A stretch of 64,000 nucleotides of DNA. Origin: Nematopogon swammerdamellus (Eukaryota; Arthropoda; Insecta; Lepidoptera; Adelidae). Position numbers and translations under genes: made by a program. The notes beneath the pieces are model-generated. The model was not told the origin of the DNA. It was given only the letters and a program-made list of their open reading frames with translations, and ran no database searches. The stretch covers positions 14,663,395 to 14,727,394 of the forward strand of contig OX336345.1 in NCBI GenBank assembly GCA_946902875.1. Reading direction: 5' to 3'. Positions 23,193-35,303 of the stretch are shown here, piece after piece. Position 1 is the first letter of the stretch; every line of letters begins with the position of its first letter.

Positions 23193-23257
23193 GAAAAGAG
23201 TTTTATGTCCTGTATATATGTTATGATAACATATATACAGGACATAAAACTCTTTTC
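23193..23257. repeat. Perfect palindrome, 32-bp arms, 1-nt loop
   Basis: GAAAAGAGTTTTATGTCCTG.. at 23193-23224 is matched without error by its reverse complement at 23226-23257. A single G at 23225 separates them. No target-site duplication flanks it. See the findings list. Confidence 0.97.
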
Positions 23258-26013
23258 CATTCCAAATAATCAGGCAGATAGGTACAATTCCTTTAGTTTT
23301 GGAACTTTCGTATCTCATTTCAGTGGTCGGTTGAACAGCAGTACAAAGAGAAAGCGCAAAAGTACCATCTGCTAATTTTACTCGGGCAACATCGAAAGTG
23401 ATGGATGATTCACCACATTTTGTAGTCGAGATGTCTCCCAGACGAGCGTGTGTAAGATTCGCCGGCGAGTGCTCCTATAACTGTACATCATCGCCTCGGT
23501 GACGAATCGGCGACCTGTCTGGTACAATTTCGCCATAAGTTTACTTTATATCCGGAAGCGACAAGTGTATTAACCTGTCGCAAGTGTTGCCATACGTAGA
23601 ATGCGGGTCGAGCTTGTACCGTACGGAGTAGCGGCTGAGTGGACTCGTTCAAAGCCAAATCGATCTCTGTAAGGCGGACTTCATTAGGCTGGGCTTAATT
23701 GATAGCTTTTTAGTTCTCATCATCATTTGTTACCATGTCCGTCCCCTCTTGTTATTACTTGGTATTACTATGGGGATCATTTTTATGTGTCTAAGGACTG
23801 GCTAATGTCATGCAAATTTTGTATTTTCAGTAAATTATTTAGTCACGTTAATGAGAAATGATCATACTGAAGATTAATACTGAGATGAGGAGTTCATTTA
23901 AAACTTTGCTCCATGAGAATAGCTACCAAGCAGTCCTTGGTTCTTGATTATTACAGACACTTAGGAATACTTACTTGACCTTTTGAAATCGATAGGTATC
24001 TTGAGAAAGTGAAACAAAAACGCAGATTTTCGTATAGTTTAGAAATAGGTACAACACGAATTGAAAGGTAAGCAATGTTGGATGCTCTCACGACTATTCC
24101 AGCGGCCATTACAGATTGGTTATACTTTGTAAATACGTACAAACGCAATTATATATAGTTAGATGGATGTTTCTATGGTAATTTCCGTAATTACTACAGA
24201 AGTGAAAGTGAACATCGATATGAATCTACATAATATTTCTTGTACGATCCCAAATAGAAGGATCTAACATCTGGAAAGGAGAATGTCAAAAATGTAATTT
24301 AAATCAAAATGCATGCAACAGATGTACCCAATTTTTATGTTGCCCATGTCCAGGAATAGTCATAAAATCGGAAGAGTTCTAGTCAAGCAAAGCACGCACA
24401 GACCTCTTCTATACTAGATGGAGAAGTAGAAGTAAGCCAAGATGCAGTGACTCCAACCGTTGCCATACACAGCGTTATGTCAGCGGACTGCGGAGTGAGT
24501 GACGGTTGATCGAACACGACGGTCGACGACGATGTTCTCATGGACTTTCTGGCGTCATCATAACACATTATTATGTGCATTCATATTGTCGTTCATTTCT
24601 ATGTAAACGTTTCTTTCACTTTCCGATGAAGCGACGATTCAATGACGATTTATCAATTTCAAGTTTACGTTCCAACATTTTCGTTATTATTAAATGTACT
24701 ATGACATTGAATAATAGCTTCGAGGAAATAATAAATATAGGTTTAAATAAATCACTGTAGGTGAAAAACCATTCAATTGTGAAAACATTCACGCTTTCAT
24801 GTGTAGTCTATGCTTAATACTCGTATGATGTTAATGCATAATATTAATATCTGCTTTGAATATATCATTTGTTTTGTTTTGTTCTTCTGCCCTTTCCTTG
24901 TTAGGTCAAATCATTTCAACAAAGCCAAATTGGTTCCCGGGATTTAAAATTGTATACTATTTAGTGAATCCTAATTCCTAATTTACACTCCCGAGCGGAG
25001 GCGGCGCAGCGGCAGCGCGGCGCCTGCGTCCACGTGGATTCCCTTGTGGCTTAAAATTTCCATGCCTGAGAATTATTTAACTGAAATTATGACATAACAT
25101 ACAACTACAAGCAATATAGATACAATGCGAACCGCCCTGGTAAAAGGCACTTTCCAATATGCAGCGATATCTGATCGGGCGTTGTCAACGTGAAAACTGC
25201 GGGGTACGAGCAATATCTGTTTGCAGTAAATGTCATCGTGCGGATTGAGCGAGCGAGGGCGTGGCTCGCCTGCGCCTGCGACGGTGACGACGCGCCGCTC
25301 CGGAGAAATCGAAAAATACTCTTGGGACTATTACAATGTATAATTTAGATATCTATTTAATAGTAACCGACGGATTAGTCACGATTTCTGCAATGGACAT
25401 TTCTATTTTAAATCTCCGATACGACTTGCTTGCTCTCGTTTTCGAGGAGAAACTCTGTATTCCTTTCCACTCTCCTTTTTAAGGCGATGTCTTTCTCTGT
25501 CAATCATCTCAAGGTCTACAACATATTGTTTATCTGCAGTTTACTCTTGGCTCGTCGTGTCGTCGGCGTCGTCGTCGACGTATACCTACTCTTTTGCTTA
25601 TCAAACAAAAGTATAATTAATTATTGACTCAAGCGATAGCTATGAATGAATGAATTACTGCTCAAATTGAGAAACTTTATTAATTTTAATGTTATCCATT
25701 AAAGCGCAAAGTCTTACAAAATGTTCAACGAAATCATAAATTTTCTAAATACGGTCAGTAAACGAAAACATTTCGGATCGTTGAAGATAACCTAACACGT
25801 CTCGGAGTGAGTTAGATTAGCATTCACGTGTCGTTAGAGATTAGTTCGACACCTCGCCTGTGTCAACTGGCCCGGCGACCAGCGACAACCAAACAAGAGA
25901 TAAGTTACACAGTACTTCATTAGTTCTACGAAGGTGCCAGAGAAACATTTGGAAATGTTACGTAAGTTGTCTTTATGTATTTCATCTTTAGCTGTTCCAG
26001 AACCGTTGTTCCG
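23258..26013. other. Non-coding stretch with GC islets
   Basis: No supported gene. CpG-rich islets lie at about 24995-25035 (GCGGAGGCGGCGCAGCGGCA) and 25245-25310. The - strand frame at 24383-24580 is Ser/Thr-rich and ends in a stop, but shows no domain or good splice signals. Confidence 0.4.
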
Positions 26014-26066
26014 ACCCATTTGAGATTACTCACTCACAACTTGTGAGTGAATAATCTTGAATGGGT
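26014..26066. repeat. Near-perfect palindrome, 26-bp arms, 1-nt loop
   Basis: 26014-26039 and 26041-26066 are reverse complements with three mismatches and one C between. The core is ACTCACTCACAA-C-TTGTGAGTGA. All three mismatches are transitions, as expected of an older palindrome decaying by point mutation. Confidence 0.93.
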
Positions 26067-27130
26067 GACAAGTTACTTAAGGTGTATCTTAATGGTTTAG
26101 CCTTATTTGTTACTACAATATAAATATTATGCACTTTCAGTGCATATACGGAACTCTCTTCCGGCGAATGTGTTCCTCCGAATCCTTTAACCTGAGTGTC
26201 TTAAAACGTCATAATAACAGGCTAGACAGCCTAGCAACAGTCCAATCTGCTGGCATGGCAACGAACTGACCGTGGTTTTTCCGAGGAGAGGTGAATTTGG
26301 CTCTGTCGACGGCACCATTGCTCTCGGCACAGTTGTTGGTTTACTTATAAAGTTGGGTTAAATTATATCAACGAATTCGTTAATGGAATTTATTGTCACG
26401 TTTCACATCATTTTCTTGGTTATTTATTTGTCGGTTGTAAACAAATTCAAGTATTTGAAGAGCAAGGAAGGTCCGTTTAAGTCCTCGAAACTTTTCACCC
26501 AGTAACGGCTCACGGCTCATTACCTGTCTTACACTGAAGACGTTAAGATACTGTAAATTTTACTTATGTCGTTAGGATATTCTACTCCTTAAAATCATTA
26601 CTTCAGGCATAGACTTAAACTCAAGGGATAATACCAGAAAACGCCTATAAAATGTCAACATTACAGCAAGTAAAAAATTACATTGTATGTACCGACAGTG
26701 CAAGCAACCGTACAATTGTCCGCAGCCTATCTAACCGATAAGAGAAGCCCTGCCCTGTAAACATACAGTATCTAGTACTACGTTGGTCGGTACTACTTAC
26801 ATAGTCAGTATTAACTGTAGTGGCGTCATTTTGACCCTTAAGTACTATTTGTGAAAGGTTTTGTATTTATGTTCTAGTGATAAGCTGCTTCCGTGCTTTG
26901 AATGTTATATATCATATAATATAATAGGGGTTCGTCGGAAATTTTGGAACGCTAACTGGTCTCGCTAGAACGTCTGTTAGTTCTGTAAGGGCCTGTAACT
27001 TGTAAATGTGTTCACCTACATGAAATTCATTATCATCAAGCGTATAATTACATCAATAGTTAGTTATTTATTAACGTTAAATTTTCCCCCTAACTGTAAC
27101 TACTGCTACTTACATCTTTAATTAAAATCT
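26067..27130. other. Non-coding stretch, nothing recognised
   Basis: AT-rich DNA without a supported gene or repeat family member. Confidence 0.5.
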
Positions 27131-27346
27131 TAATATTTGTCACGATGATTTATTCATCACCTCAATCTCAATATTTTTCACGTTGTATTTATTCATCATC
27201 TCAATCTCAATATTTGTCACGATGTATTTATTCATCATCTCAATATTTGTCCCTGTCACGATATATTTATTCATCATCTCAATATTTTCACGATGTATTT
27301 ATTCATCATCTCAGTATTTGTCACGTTCTATTTATCCATCAGCAAC
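27131..27346 (+). repeat. Minisatellite, six units of 32-39 bp
   Basis: Units read ATTTGTCACGATGTATTTAT then TCATCATCTCAAT, with CACG landmarks at 27141, 27179, 27218, 27257, 27289 and 27322 (steps 38, 39, 39, 32, 33). The early units have an extra CTCAAT or CCCTG insert. The Tyr/Ser-rich open frame at 27145-27489 is translation of this repeat. Confidence 0.9.
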
Positions 27347-27543
27347 GGCAGATTTATTTCCTGAATATTCCTGAATATCGATGTAAATGTTATTGTAATG
27401 TCGTAGGTTGTTCGAAAACAACTTACATAATAGATAAGGGCATTAGTAATAAATGCTCATTTTCATTGACACCGATGATTTATCACTAGGATACGTTTTT
27501 TTGTAAGTTTTGTAAATTTTTAATTTTTTTTTTGTAATCCAGT

Positions 27544-27755
27544 AGTCGGAGGGGCCAAAGCGCATGCTCCGACCAGCCAATATCACCTCCGAGAAGGTAG
27601 GTGTCATACCGGAGACTTCCCTGGATTGCTGGCTATACTAGACTAGAGGAGAACACAGCCGAGACTGCTATGCGGCCATCTTACATCCAGTACAGTTGGT
27701 ACCAACCCAATCGGCTACAATTTGAGCCTACCACCTAGTAAGGGGCAAGGGAATT
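27544..27755 (-). repeat. SINE family S, copy 2 (tRNA head missing)
   Basis: Closely matches 55648-55850. Shared blocks include ATGCTCCGACCAGCCAATAT, CATACCGGAGACTTCCCT, TTGCTGGCTATACT, AGAGGAGAACACA, TGCTATGCGGCCATCTTACA and TACAATTTGAGCCT, then CTAGTAAGGGGCAAG. The family's tRNA-like head, present at 55937-56010, is absent here, so the copy is 5' truncated on the - strand. Confidence 0.85.
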
Positions 27756-29268
27756 AATTGCTACGAAATTCTCTCGGTTTCCTCAAAAACTATCCAAAGT
27801 GGTTGTGATAGTTTATAATTTCTACCACATCCTGGCTCTCTTATAATTTATTCTTCCGTTGTAGTTTGAATTAACTTAGTGATAAAGTAAGAGCCCAAAT
27901 AAATACCGGCTGTGATTGGTTCACGCAACATTCCTATTCACCCCACCCGCTCCCGCTGCCTTCCGTTTCAGCCTCCCCGCTTCTCTTTTATTTGTGTGAT
28001 TGATTAGTATAAAACTGTCAAATGTATGTAAGTTCCCATACGTCCATTCAAAAGTTATAATTTTTGTACAGCTAACTCAGATACACTTAACACAGACATA
28101 ACTGGATATTGTCAGGCAGTTGAAACTAGAAGCCCAGTTGCCGCGATAAAGTTTATAGCGCCAGAAGCTGTGTGGAGGTTTACGATATGATTTCAAGACG
28201 TTTTAATGTAACCGGAGCCGATAAGACTCGAAACTTGAGTTTGTCTTAAAAGGTAAGGTAAGGCGACTTAAGATAAACACTGCGGTCCACTTAGTTCACC
28301 TAGCCGCCTTTGAAATCCATTGACCAGATTGATACGTTCAGTGGAAGAGTCAATAGTGGTTTCCACTCCATACGACACGTTGATATTACAAATTTCAAAT
28401 AAGTTCGCAAGCCTATGGGTTTTATTTCCTCTGGTAGATTCTGTTATTTCATTAAGTATATAATTTTCTAATCAGCTAACTGTAATAATGTGGTGCTTGT
28501 TATCAAAAATGAAATATTTGGATGTGATTAGGGTAATTTTAAAATATTTCACCATCTTTCAGAACACATATATCGCCATTTCCAACGACACGACATCTCA
28601 AAAGTAAACATTTGTATGATTGCACACGTATATTCCAAGCCTTAGTTAGTACTCTACTTGCTATCGATGGCTGGTCGCCAATATTAATGACACAGTAGGC
28701 GTAGTAATTGACGGTAGGTGTGAATTCGACGCCGTTGGCTCTAGAATTACTGTGTTCGTATTTCGCGCGGGTTTTATTAGGTGTCCACTAGAGTTAATGT
28801 TACATCTTGTGACCGTTGTTGCTTCGTTCAATTATTTTTTTTGAGATTGCGGTAGCAATAAGTCCAGATTTCTGCAAGGCCAATTGACTACCTGTACAAA
28901 TGTAGTGTAACAAGTCTAGACCTAGCGAGGTAATATACTTGACATGCAGGCGCATGCATGTGGCACTATAGACTATGTAAGTAAGTAAGCAAAAGATAGA
29001 TTTTAGAGATAAAACATAGGCTAAGCTTAAAATGTATCTATAAATTCTATTAATAGGCATTTTGGCATAAATGTACACATTCTGAAAGATTTATCGTTTT
29101 GATCTCGATTAAGATATGCTTAGTTAGACACTGGATTATCATAGACTTCTAACAATATATTTCACAATTTGTAATCGAGTTCTCTAAATTTGCCTCATCA
29201 GTGAAGTCTTCCAGCTCATAAGTACAAATTAGAGTCCCAATATTTTTGTTGTTCATTTATTCATGTAT
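27756..29268. other. Non-coding stretch with a pyrimidine-rich patch
   Basis: No supported gene. The patch at about 27935-27985 (CCCCACCCGCTCCCGCTGCC, then CCGTTTCAG) is pyrimidine-rich on + and sits downstream of GTGATTGGTTCACGC, which contains an inverted CCAAT. A promoter reading is possible but unsupported. Confidence 0.4.
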
Positions 29269-29330
29269 GTAATCTCCAAAGAGTTTGTATTACGTCGCCA
29301 GCGACGTAATACAAACTCTTTGGTAATCTC
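29269..29330. mobile_element. 46-bp palindromic insertion with 8-bp direct repeats
   Basis: GTAATCTC at 29269-29276 and again at 29323-29330 flank a perfect palindrome (29277-29322) made of 22-bp arms (CAAAGAGTTTGTATTACGTC, then GC) around CA. An 8-bp direct repeat with CA-initial inverted termini is what hAT transposons leave. The whole insert is therefore readable as two hAT-like terminal inverted repeats almost touching. A template-switch event could also build the palindrome, but it would not explain the direct repeats. Confidence 0.7.
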
Positions 29331-31194
29331 AATTAACCTAGGAGTGATCTCAGGATGCCCCGAGTGATGTTGATTATTACCTAAAAATCAATAAATATAT
29401 TCTCCATCTCGTAACTGCTGCTGCTGCCCGCTGCTCGGAACCAGTCACGTTGTTAATTTTCTTTCATTCCTTTAATAAATCCTTATTGTTCATCTCTGCA
29501 GCTCCAAAACAAATAGATGGACTTACAAATAGTTCTTCGCTGGTATTTTGGCCTGATTAATCTTTTAATTTTTTATTAAATTTAATACTCATGAACTTAG
29601 AATTTCAGCCTGTGTGACGCCTTTCTAACAGAACGGCTTTGTTAATTGCCATGCTTTGGTATTTTAGTCTTTTCTCATCCTTCGCATTTCCGGACCTGAT
29701 TTTCGTTAGCTAATATTTAATTTTCTAGAATAAAATTTATGAGCAATATACATACATGTTGTTTGTTCAACGCAGAGTGGTGGTCCTTGTGGCAGCGGCA
29801 AGGTTGCCCCTCACCCAAGACGATAGCCCCATTCGCAGTCACATACACTGCAAGTAGGTCCAGTGTGATCTCCGTAATTACTTGGCTCATAAATAACATT
29901 CTGAATGATCTGCGTAGCGGCCTCCGCGCCAACTCTACCACTCGAGAGAGCGATATCGCGTGCCACCACTCATTATGAAAATCTCGCTACTTTTATCCAC
30001 TATTTGTCGAACCACAACTTACAATTATAAATTAAAATAATTGGTAGTCTAACGTGGAAGTTAACAAGCAGTGACCTGCCACATTTAGATTGACACCTCC
30101 TAGTATCTGATGATCCGAAAATTTCGGTCGCAGATTTTGTAGATCAAGAACGAGATGGAAACGTGGGAAAATATGAAATTGACAATATTATAAATTTATA
30201 ATACAGCAGAGATGGGTTCGTAAATCTGTAGTCATAATAGTTCAACCGCAAAATACTACATTGTTCAGAGGAATGGTTATGTTTTCTTATTTATTAACTG
30301 GCACTGGCGCAGGCAGGCGCTGGCTCAGTCAGGTAGTCAGGTTGTTGCGTCACTGCAGCGGTCTATAGCTAGCGCCGAGTATTTTGCGTGTTTCACTGTG
30401 TCGTACGTACCATGAATGGCTTCCGAGAATGAAGTGGTTACTGACGTTGAATGAGTTCGAAACAATGAGACTTCGGTTTCTTCGGTTTCTTATCGATAAC
30501 CAGAAATTGTATCATTGTGTTTTTATGTTTAAAGCGACTCACATCTTCGATTACATCATTATTCATTAATCCTATGACTGTTGCTGCCGAAGAAATATGG
30601 TGGTCAGATTAGAAGACTCCTCCGCCTATTATAATTCGAGTAAGATTTCAATTGATATGCACTGGTATTGTACATCCACCCACTCCACCGGATGAGTTAG
30701 CTTGACATAGGCGATATTCGTCGACTATTGTTGATGTCACCACATAACTGGGTCGCCGCTCTGAGCTGTATAGGTGTATCAGTTCGATCACGATCCCGAC
30801 AGCTGAATGCATCACTCATATTAAAAGTCACGGCTATTGGAATAACTTATTTTGCTTACATTGAATTGCATGGTGCATTTGTGGTACATAATTTAATCTT
30901 TAGTACTATGATGTGACTGGAAATGTTCGGTCTTTATGGTTGTCAATCGACCGTATTTTCATGGGCCTGTTTTCAGAGCTTATGTTTATGTAGTTCTTCA
31001 GCAGTTTCCAATTTTAGCTGATCTACAAATTCCCAATTTTCGGCTTAGGGCAAGTATGATTTATCTATCCGATACCACTCGAATCTTAATAATTGACCAT
31101 CATTGTAAATACTGGTATACTTAGAAATACATACACAGACCTACACACATGCAAGCCACGTAAATTAGAGTAGGAAATGACGAAAGGAAAATCC
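29331..31194. other. Non-coding stretch with one weak antisense frame
   Basis: On the - strand, 29750-29990 is open and GC-richer than its surroundings. It reads ..ITEITLDLLAVYVTANGAIV.. and has donor-like GGTGAGG and ATGTATGT words, but no convincing acceptor. I do not recognise it and do not call an exon. The + strand frame at 29739-29978 overlaps it and is its shadow, or the reverse. Confidence 0.35.
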
Positions 31195-31272
31195 GTATCA
31201 AATAATCTGAAGCTGGACTCGAACCCACGACCTTTGAATGAGATGCCAAGGTTATAAGTACCAACTGATGGT
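31195..31272 (-). repeat. tRNA-like SINE head (reversed)
   Basis: On the - strand, CATCAGTTGGTAC (box A-like) is followed by GTCGTGGGTTCGAGTCC, a perfect Pol III box B. The anticodon and acceptor arms do not pair well, so this is a tRNA-derived SINE head rather than a tRNA gene. The body would run toward lower coordinates. Confidence 0.55.
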
Positions 31273-31410
31273 TGGATTTGATAAATTTGTTAAATTTGAA
31301 AATTCTCAACGATTTTAGTCTACATGACCAAACGGAAATAGCGACTTCTAGCGAACGAGATTAGCACCGGTTAACGCTAAAAAAAATTAAGTCTAATTTC
31401 TTGTCAGATG

Positions 31411-31480
31411 CTTGTTTGGATTGCTCAGTCGGTAGAGCCTTGGACGTGTAACTTAAAGGCCGTGGGTTCGAGTTCCAAAA
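31411..31480 (+). repeat. tRNA-like SINE head
   Basis: GATTGCTCAGTCGGTAGAGC has a perfect D-stem (GCTC/GAGC) and a box A. CCGTGGGTTCGAGTTCC is a box B with one extra T. The anticodon stem fails to pair and the T-arm and acceptor overlap, so a functional tRNA is excluded. It points away from the head at 31272, with about 140 bp between them. Confidence 0.6.
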
Positions 31481-33663
31481 CAGATTACCTGATATGATCT
31501 GAAATATTTCTTTTGAAATGTTTCAAGTCTATTTACGATGTTTGCGTCGAAGTTTCTACATCACATACTAGTAAATAATAACGTTGTGTAAGTAAACAAT
31601 TTAAAAACAACTTTAATCATTCATAAATAACATAAGGTTAAATTACACTTACGACAGTGAAGGGAGCAACGTCATTCATTTTATTTTATCCATTTAAATG
31701 TACGAGTATTAATGGTTTCTTCATTTACAAATTATCCTCGATCCTGTATAGTATGTAGTTTCTTCAACAAATAAGTTGTGAGTTCAGGCATTAAAATAAT
31801 AATTATTTTAATAAATACATATTAAATTATTAATATGTAGGTTTTTACTTACCGCTCGCTGACAGACAACACGGCGAGGTACGTATGCCGCTAAGTATAC
31901 TCATCAGTGAATATTCTATGTTCAGTGGTACATACCTGTGGGTCGAAGGGCACATTGCCTTCTACAATGGGAGACGTTGTACGGGTACTAATGACGCCTG
32001 ACAGACGCACAGCCACGCCGATTGTCTAACTAACACCTCAGGGCTTTGTAAATGGGTCGGAATAACTGCATGTAACGTTTGTGTATGCTGTCGAATGTTC
32101 TAGGTATGTATGTATTCTTATGAGGTGGATATCTGTGCTTGTAGAGGTAACGCTTTTATTTGCATGATCGATCAAACTATAGACAATATTTCAAACAGGG
32201 TTTTACTTGACTTGTGTGCGACATTGTCTGAGTTTAGCTGGTTTAAATCAATAGATGAACATAGATATTATTTAATGTCTTTATTTCCACATTTACATAT
32301 TTACATACATTAATTTTACATATACAAAGTATAAAAATACAAATATATACCTAAAATTAATACAAAAAATATAAACGGAGCTTCCACCACCGGCGGCCGG
32401 CGGCGCCGGCGGCGGCGGGGTGAACCTAAACTACCTATGGTCGGGTCGCAAAGAGAGAAACCTCCGGACGATGCGTGCAGCGTCCAGCAGGGCTGCCTTC
32501 TGGATCTGGCCCTTGACCCAACTACTCAGCGAGAGCCTCTCAATAATTATATTGAATTGTAGAATTATCTTGTTTATGATTTTTTATCATATTATTATCT
32601 GGAAAAGTTTTACCCGCGATGTTCGCTTTTTAAATGTTCTCACAGCTTGAAAGTATGCTTGTCATTGATTTATGTAACTACAATTTAAACTGGCTGCCAT
32701 CATCTTGTTCGTTTACTTCTGTCGATTAATGTGTTATTTCATCGAACTTGAAATCGTGTTTTGTGTAAACAAACAATATTGCATTAGATGCATCCATTAT
32801 TTATCTCTCGTCGACGTGGGTGCTTTTGAGTTTGCCGACAGATCGGATTCGATCAGAACGTCTCGGGGTAATGTATTAAATCAATAATGTTAGCTAATGA
32901 GCTCGCTCGCTCAACCCGCTTCCCACCCACGTGCTCTGACAGGATTTGTGATGAGAAATGGGATTTATCGCACACAGGGTTACCAGCACTTGAAGATTCC
33001 TTATATGGAAGTAGAATACGTACGTAAATTGTGTACCTACCTGCTTGGCGTCGATTTTTGAAGAAATGAAATATTGGTACGTTTATTAATATTTATATTT
33101 TAATAAATATTCTTTCAATCATTTAACTTTTTTTTAAATTAAAATATTTCTAGTCCTGGTAATTTTACAATCCCGTTTTTTCAATTGTCCTGCAAAATTT
33201 TATTTTATTCCTATTTTTTGTTTGGTATAACGGGTGTAACACACAATCTTCTCTTCCATTCCAGATATTGTTCTGTTGAAACTTGAAAGAAGCCAATCTG
33301 AACTAAAATCTCCCGCGGGATCAGAATCTGTCAATCCATCTCTTCACTTATCAACAACAGATAAGATCTACGTGTTTGCATACCGCTTGCAAGCGGAGTA
33401 GAAAGGCGATCTCCTTCTCCTAGACTAGAACATAAACTCGTAGTCAATGATCGTGGACGCGGCAGCACTGAGTAACAGGCTCGTCATTAGGGGCCCTGGC
33501 GCTCTCTCACTGCCGGCTTCAAAATGTATCCAGCTATTAAAAGTAGGAAATTAATGGGTTTAATTGCGGGATGCGCTGAATCATAACTGGACCCAAATTA
33601 ACACGGGAATAGAGGCCGACCCGAATGTGGCGGAAATATTACCAACATTTTAATCGACAGTTT
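31481..33663. other. Non-coding stretch with a GC microsatellite
   Basis: A CGGCGGCCGGCGGCGCCGGC run at about 32390-32420 is the only notable item. TGTTCTAG|GTATGT at 32093-32110 is a weak junction of the ratchet type (poor tract) and is not called. No supported gene. Confidence 0.45.
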
Positions 33664-33812
33664 AATCATCAGCATCAGTTCGGCTCGGTTCACTGCTGGA
33701 TATAGACCTCTCCCAAGGCACAACGCCACCGCACGCGGTCTTCCAGTCTTCTCATCCATCCACTCCCGGCTACCCTTTTGTAGGTCGACTGTCCACCTAG
33801 GCGTTGAATTTT
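33664..33812 (-). mobile_element. RTE-type LINE, 3' end
   Basis: On the - strand the translation ends VAGSGWMRRLEDRVRWRCAL then GEVYIQQ and a stop. This matches the well-known C-terminus of lepidopteran RTE endonuclease-reverse transcriptase proteins (..WMRxAQDRxxWRxLGEAYVQQW..). The usual short tail of TGATG-like repeats follows (CAGCATCAG and ATCATC on +). Upstream (about 33780-33812) the protein frame is shifted: VDSRPTKG is in a different frame from VAGSG. Only about 150 bp survive; the copy is dead on arrival or badly decayed. The - strand open frame 33690-34046 is this end plus unrelated DNA. Confidence 0.8.
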
Positions 33813-35303
33813 ATTATTAAATAGCAGGAACTTCTTAGATTTCTCTGTTATCCGCTTGAGCACAAAACATGTCAACGTCGTCGTAGGCATCCACCACGCG
33901 TCGTACGCATCGCACGCATCGCATGTTCCGCACCGGCCGAACCGAACGCATGATGCACGATGAGACGTCATGAATCTGAATGCAAATGACGTTCGCATCG
34001 ACCAGCGTCGTCGGTATTCCGATTTCTGCGAATATAGTGGATGCACATGCTCGTCACTCGCTTATTTGCGGACATAAGACGATAAGGTGAGCCATATAAC
34101 ACAAGCATAAGCACGCATAAGTCAGTTTGAAATCAGCTTATGAGCTCCTTTGGTCGATGACATGTTTTTCGGGAGAGATATATGAGAAAGGCTCATCTAG
34201 TACTATATGTTGATAAGTGGTGGACGCAGTACTTCTAAAATTCCGTTTGATCGTGTGCGATGCGTACGATGTGGATATGTGGACGCTTACCTTTGGGCAC
34301 CGTTAATTCATAATACCAGTGCACCTAGCTAGGCGACTCTAGAGCTTCGGCCCTAAAACTACTACAGACTCCTCCAAAGCAGTATGGATTCAGATAGTTT
34401 CACATGATAGTAATTGAAACGCCTCTCGAGAAGCGATTAACGATAAATCAAACTGAATGATTGTCCCATTTGATCCCGCATTCATGACGAGACATATCTC
34501 ACACGCTGACGGGGTTACCATGGGTCATTTGATCGCCAACACCATTATCCTGATTCTCGAATTCGCTACTATACAATATTATCTGCAGGAAAATATACGT
34601 TAAAATGGTACTTCAATCTACAGATATTCAAATTGGTCAATCTCATCATTCGGTCATACGTACGAGTGCCTTGCCTTAGTACACGTAAGTAAGTAGATGT
34701 CTGTAAGTTTAAGAACATTAAACATTTGTATGGCATAATATACAATTTTCTTGCGAGCTTGTAAACATTGCTAAAGTCGATGGAATTGTTAAAGTTCTCT
34801 AAATACTTTCTGTTCGCCAACAACTAATTATTGCCCCAGTGCACTTCCCTTGAGTAATTAAAATTTGTACAACTTTTTGTGTGATAGATAGCATTTCAAG
34901 TTTTGGCATTCTCGCAAGCAGTGTTAGATAGATTTTCGTTTAATTAGGTATGATTATTTAGAAGAACTTGTTATTTAACATCGCATTTATTTTGAACATT
35001 TCGACCGGGACATTTACGAGATCGGTCATCGATCTTGAATAATAAAAGCTCATTTTAATATTGTATTTTCTTAAATATCACAAACGCGACACGACGCGAC
35101 GGCAATAAGGTCGCTACAAATTGTTAGCATAAATTAGAAGCTTATTGGTCATCGTCATACTAATTGACATTTGCATAAACTCAAAATATGAATGTCAGTG
35201 TCCTTAAGTGATCACTTGATCAGATATCGGATCGTGTTCTCCGAATGAATTCTCCATGAAGTCCGTTGATTCGTTCCCTGCCTGCCCCGTCGCTGACTCT
35301 TCC
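33813..35303. other. Non-coding stretch, nothing recognised
   Basis: Contains CGCATCGCACGCATCGCATG repeats at about 33905-33925. TTTCGTTTAATTAG|GTATGA near 34948 is a weak acceptor-donor junction. No supported gene. Confidence 0.45.

Noticed and set aside
27145..27489. Tyr/Ser-rich open frames
   Set aside because: Translation of the 32-39-bp minisatellite.
29750..29990. Antisense exon reading ITEITLDLLAVYVTANGAIV
   Set aside because: Open and GC-richer than its surroundings, with donor-like words, but no convincing acceptor, start codon or known family.
31411..31480. Functional tRNA gene
   Set aside because: Box A and D-stem are good, but the anticodon stem does not pair and the T-arm and acceptor overlap; better read as a SINE head.
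32090..32110. TTCTAG|GTATGT junction as a further ratchet site
   Set aside because: Purine-interrupted tract and a non-consensus donor.
33690..34046. 118-codon - strand frame
   Set aside because: Only the last ~27 residues are meaningful (RTE C-terminus). The upstream part is unrelated DNA read in the same frame.
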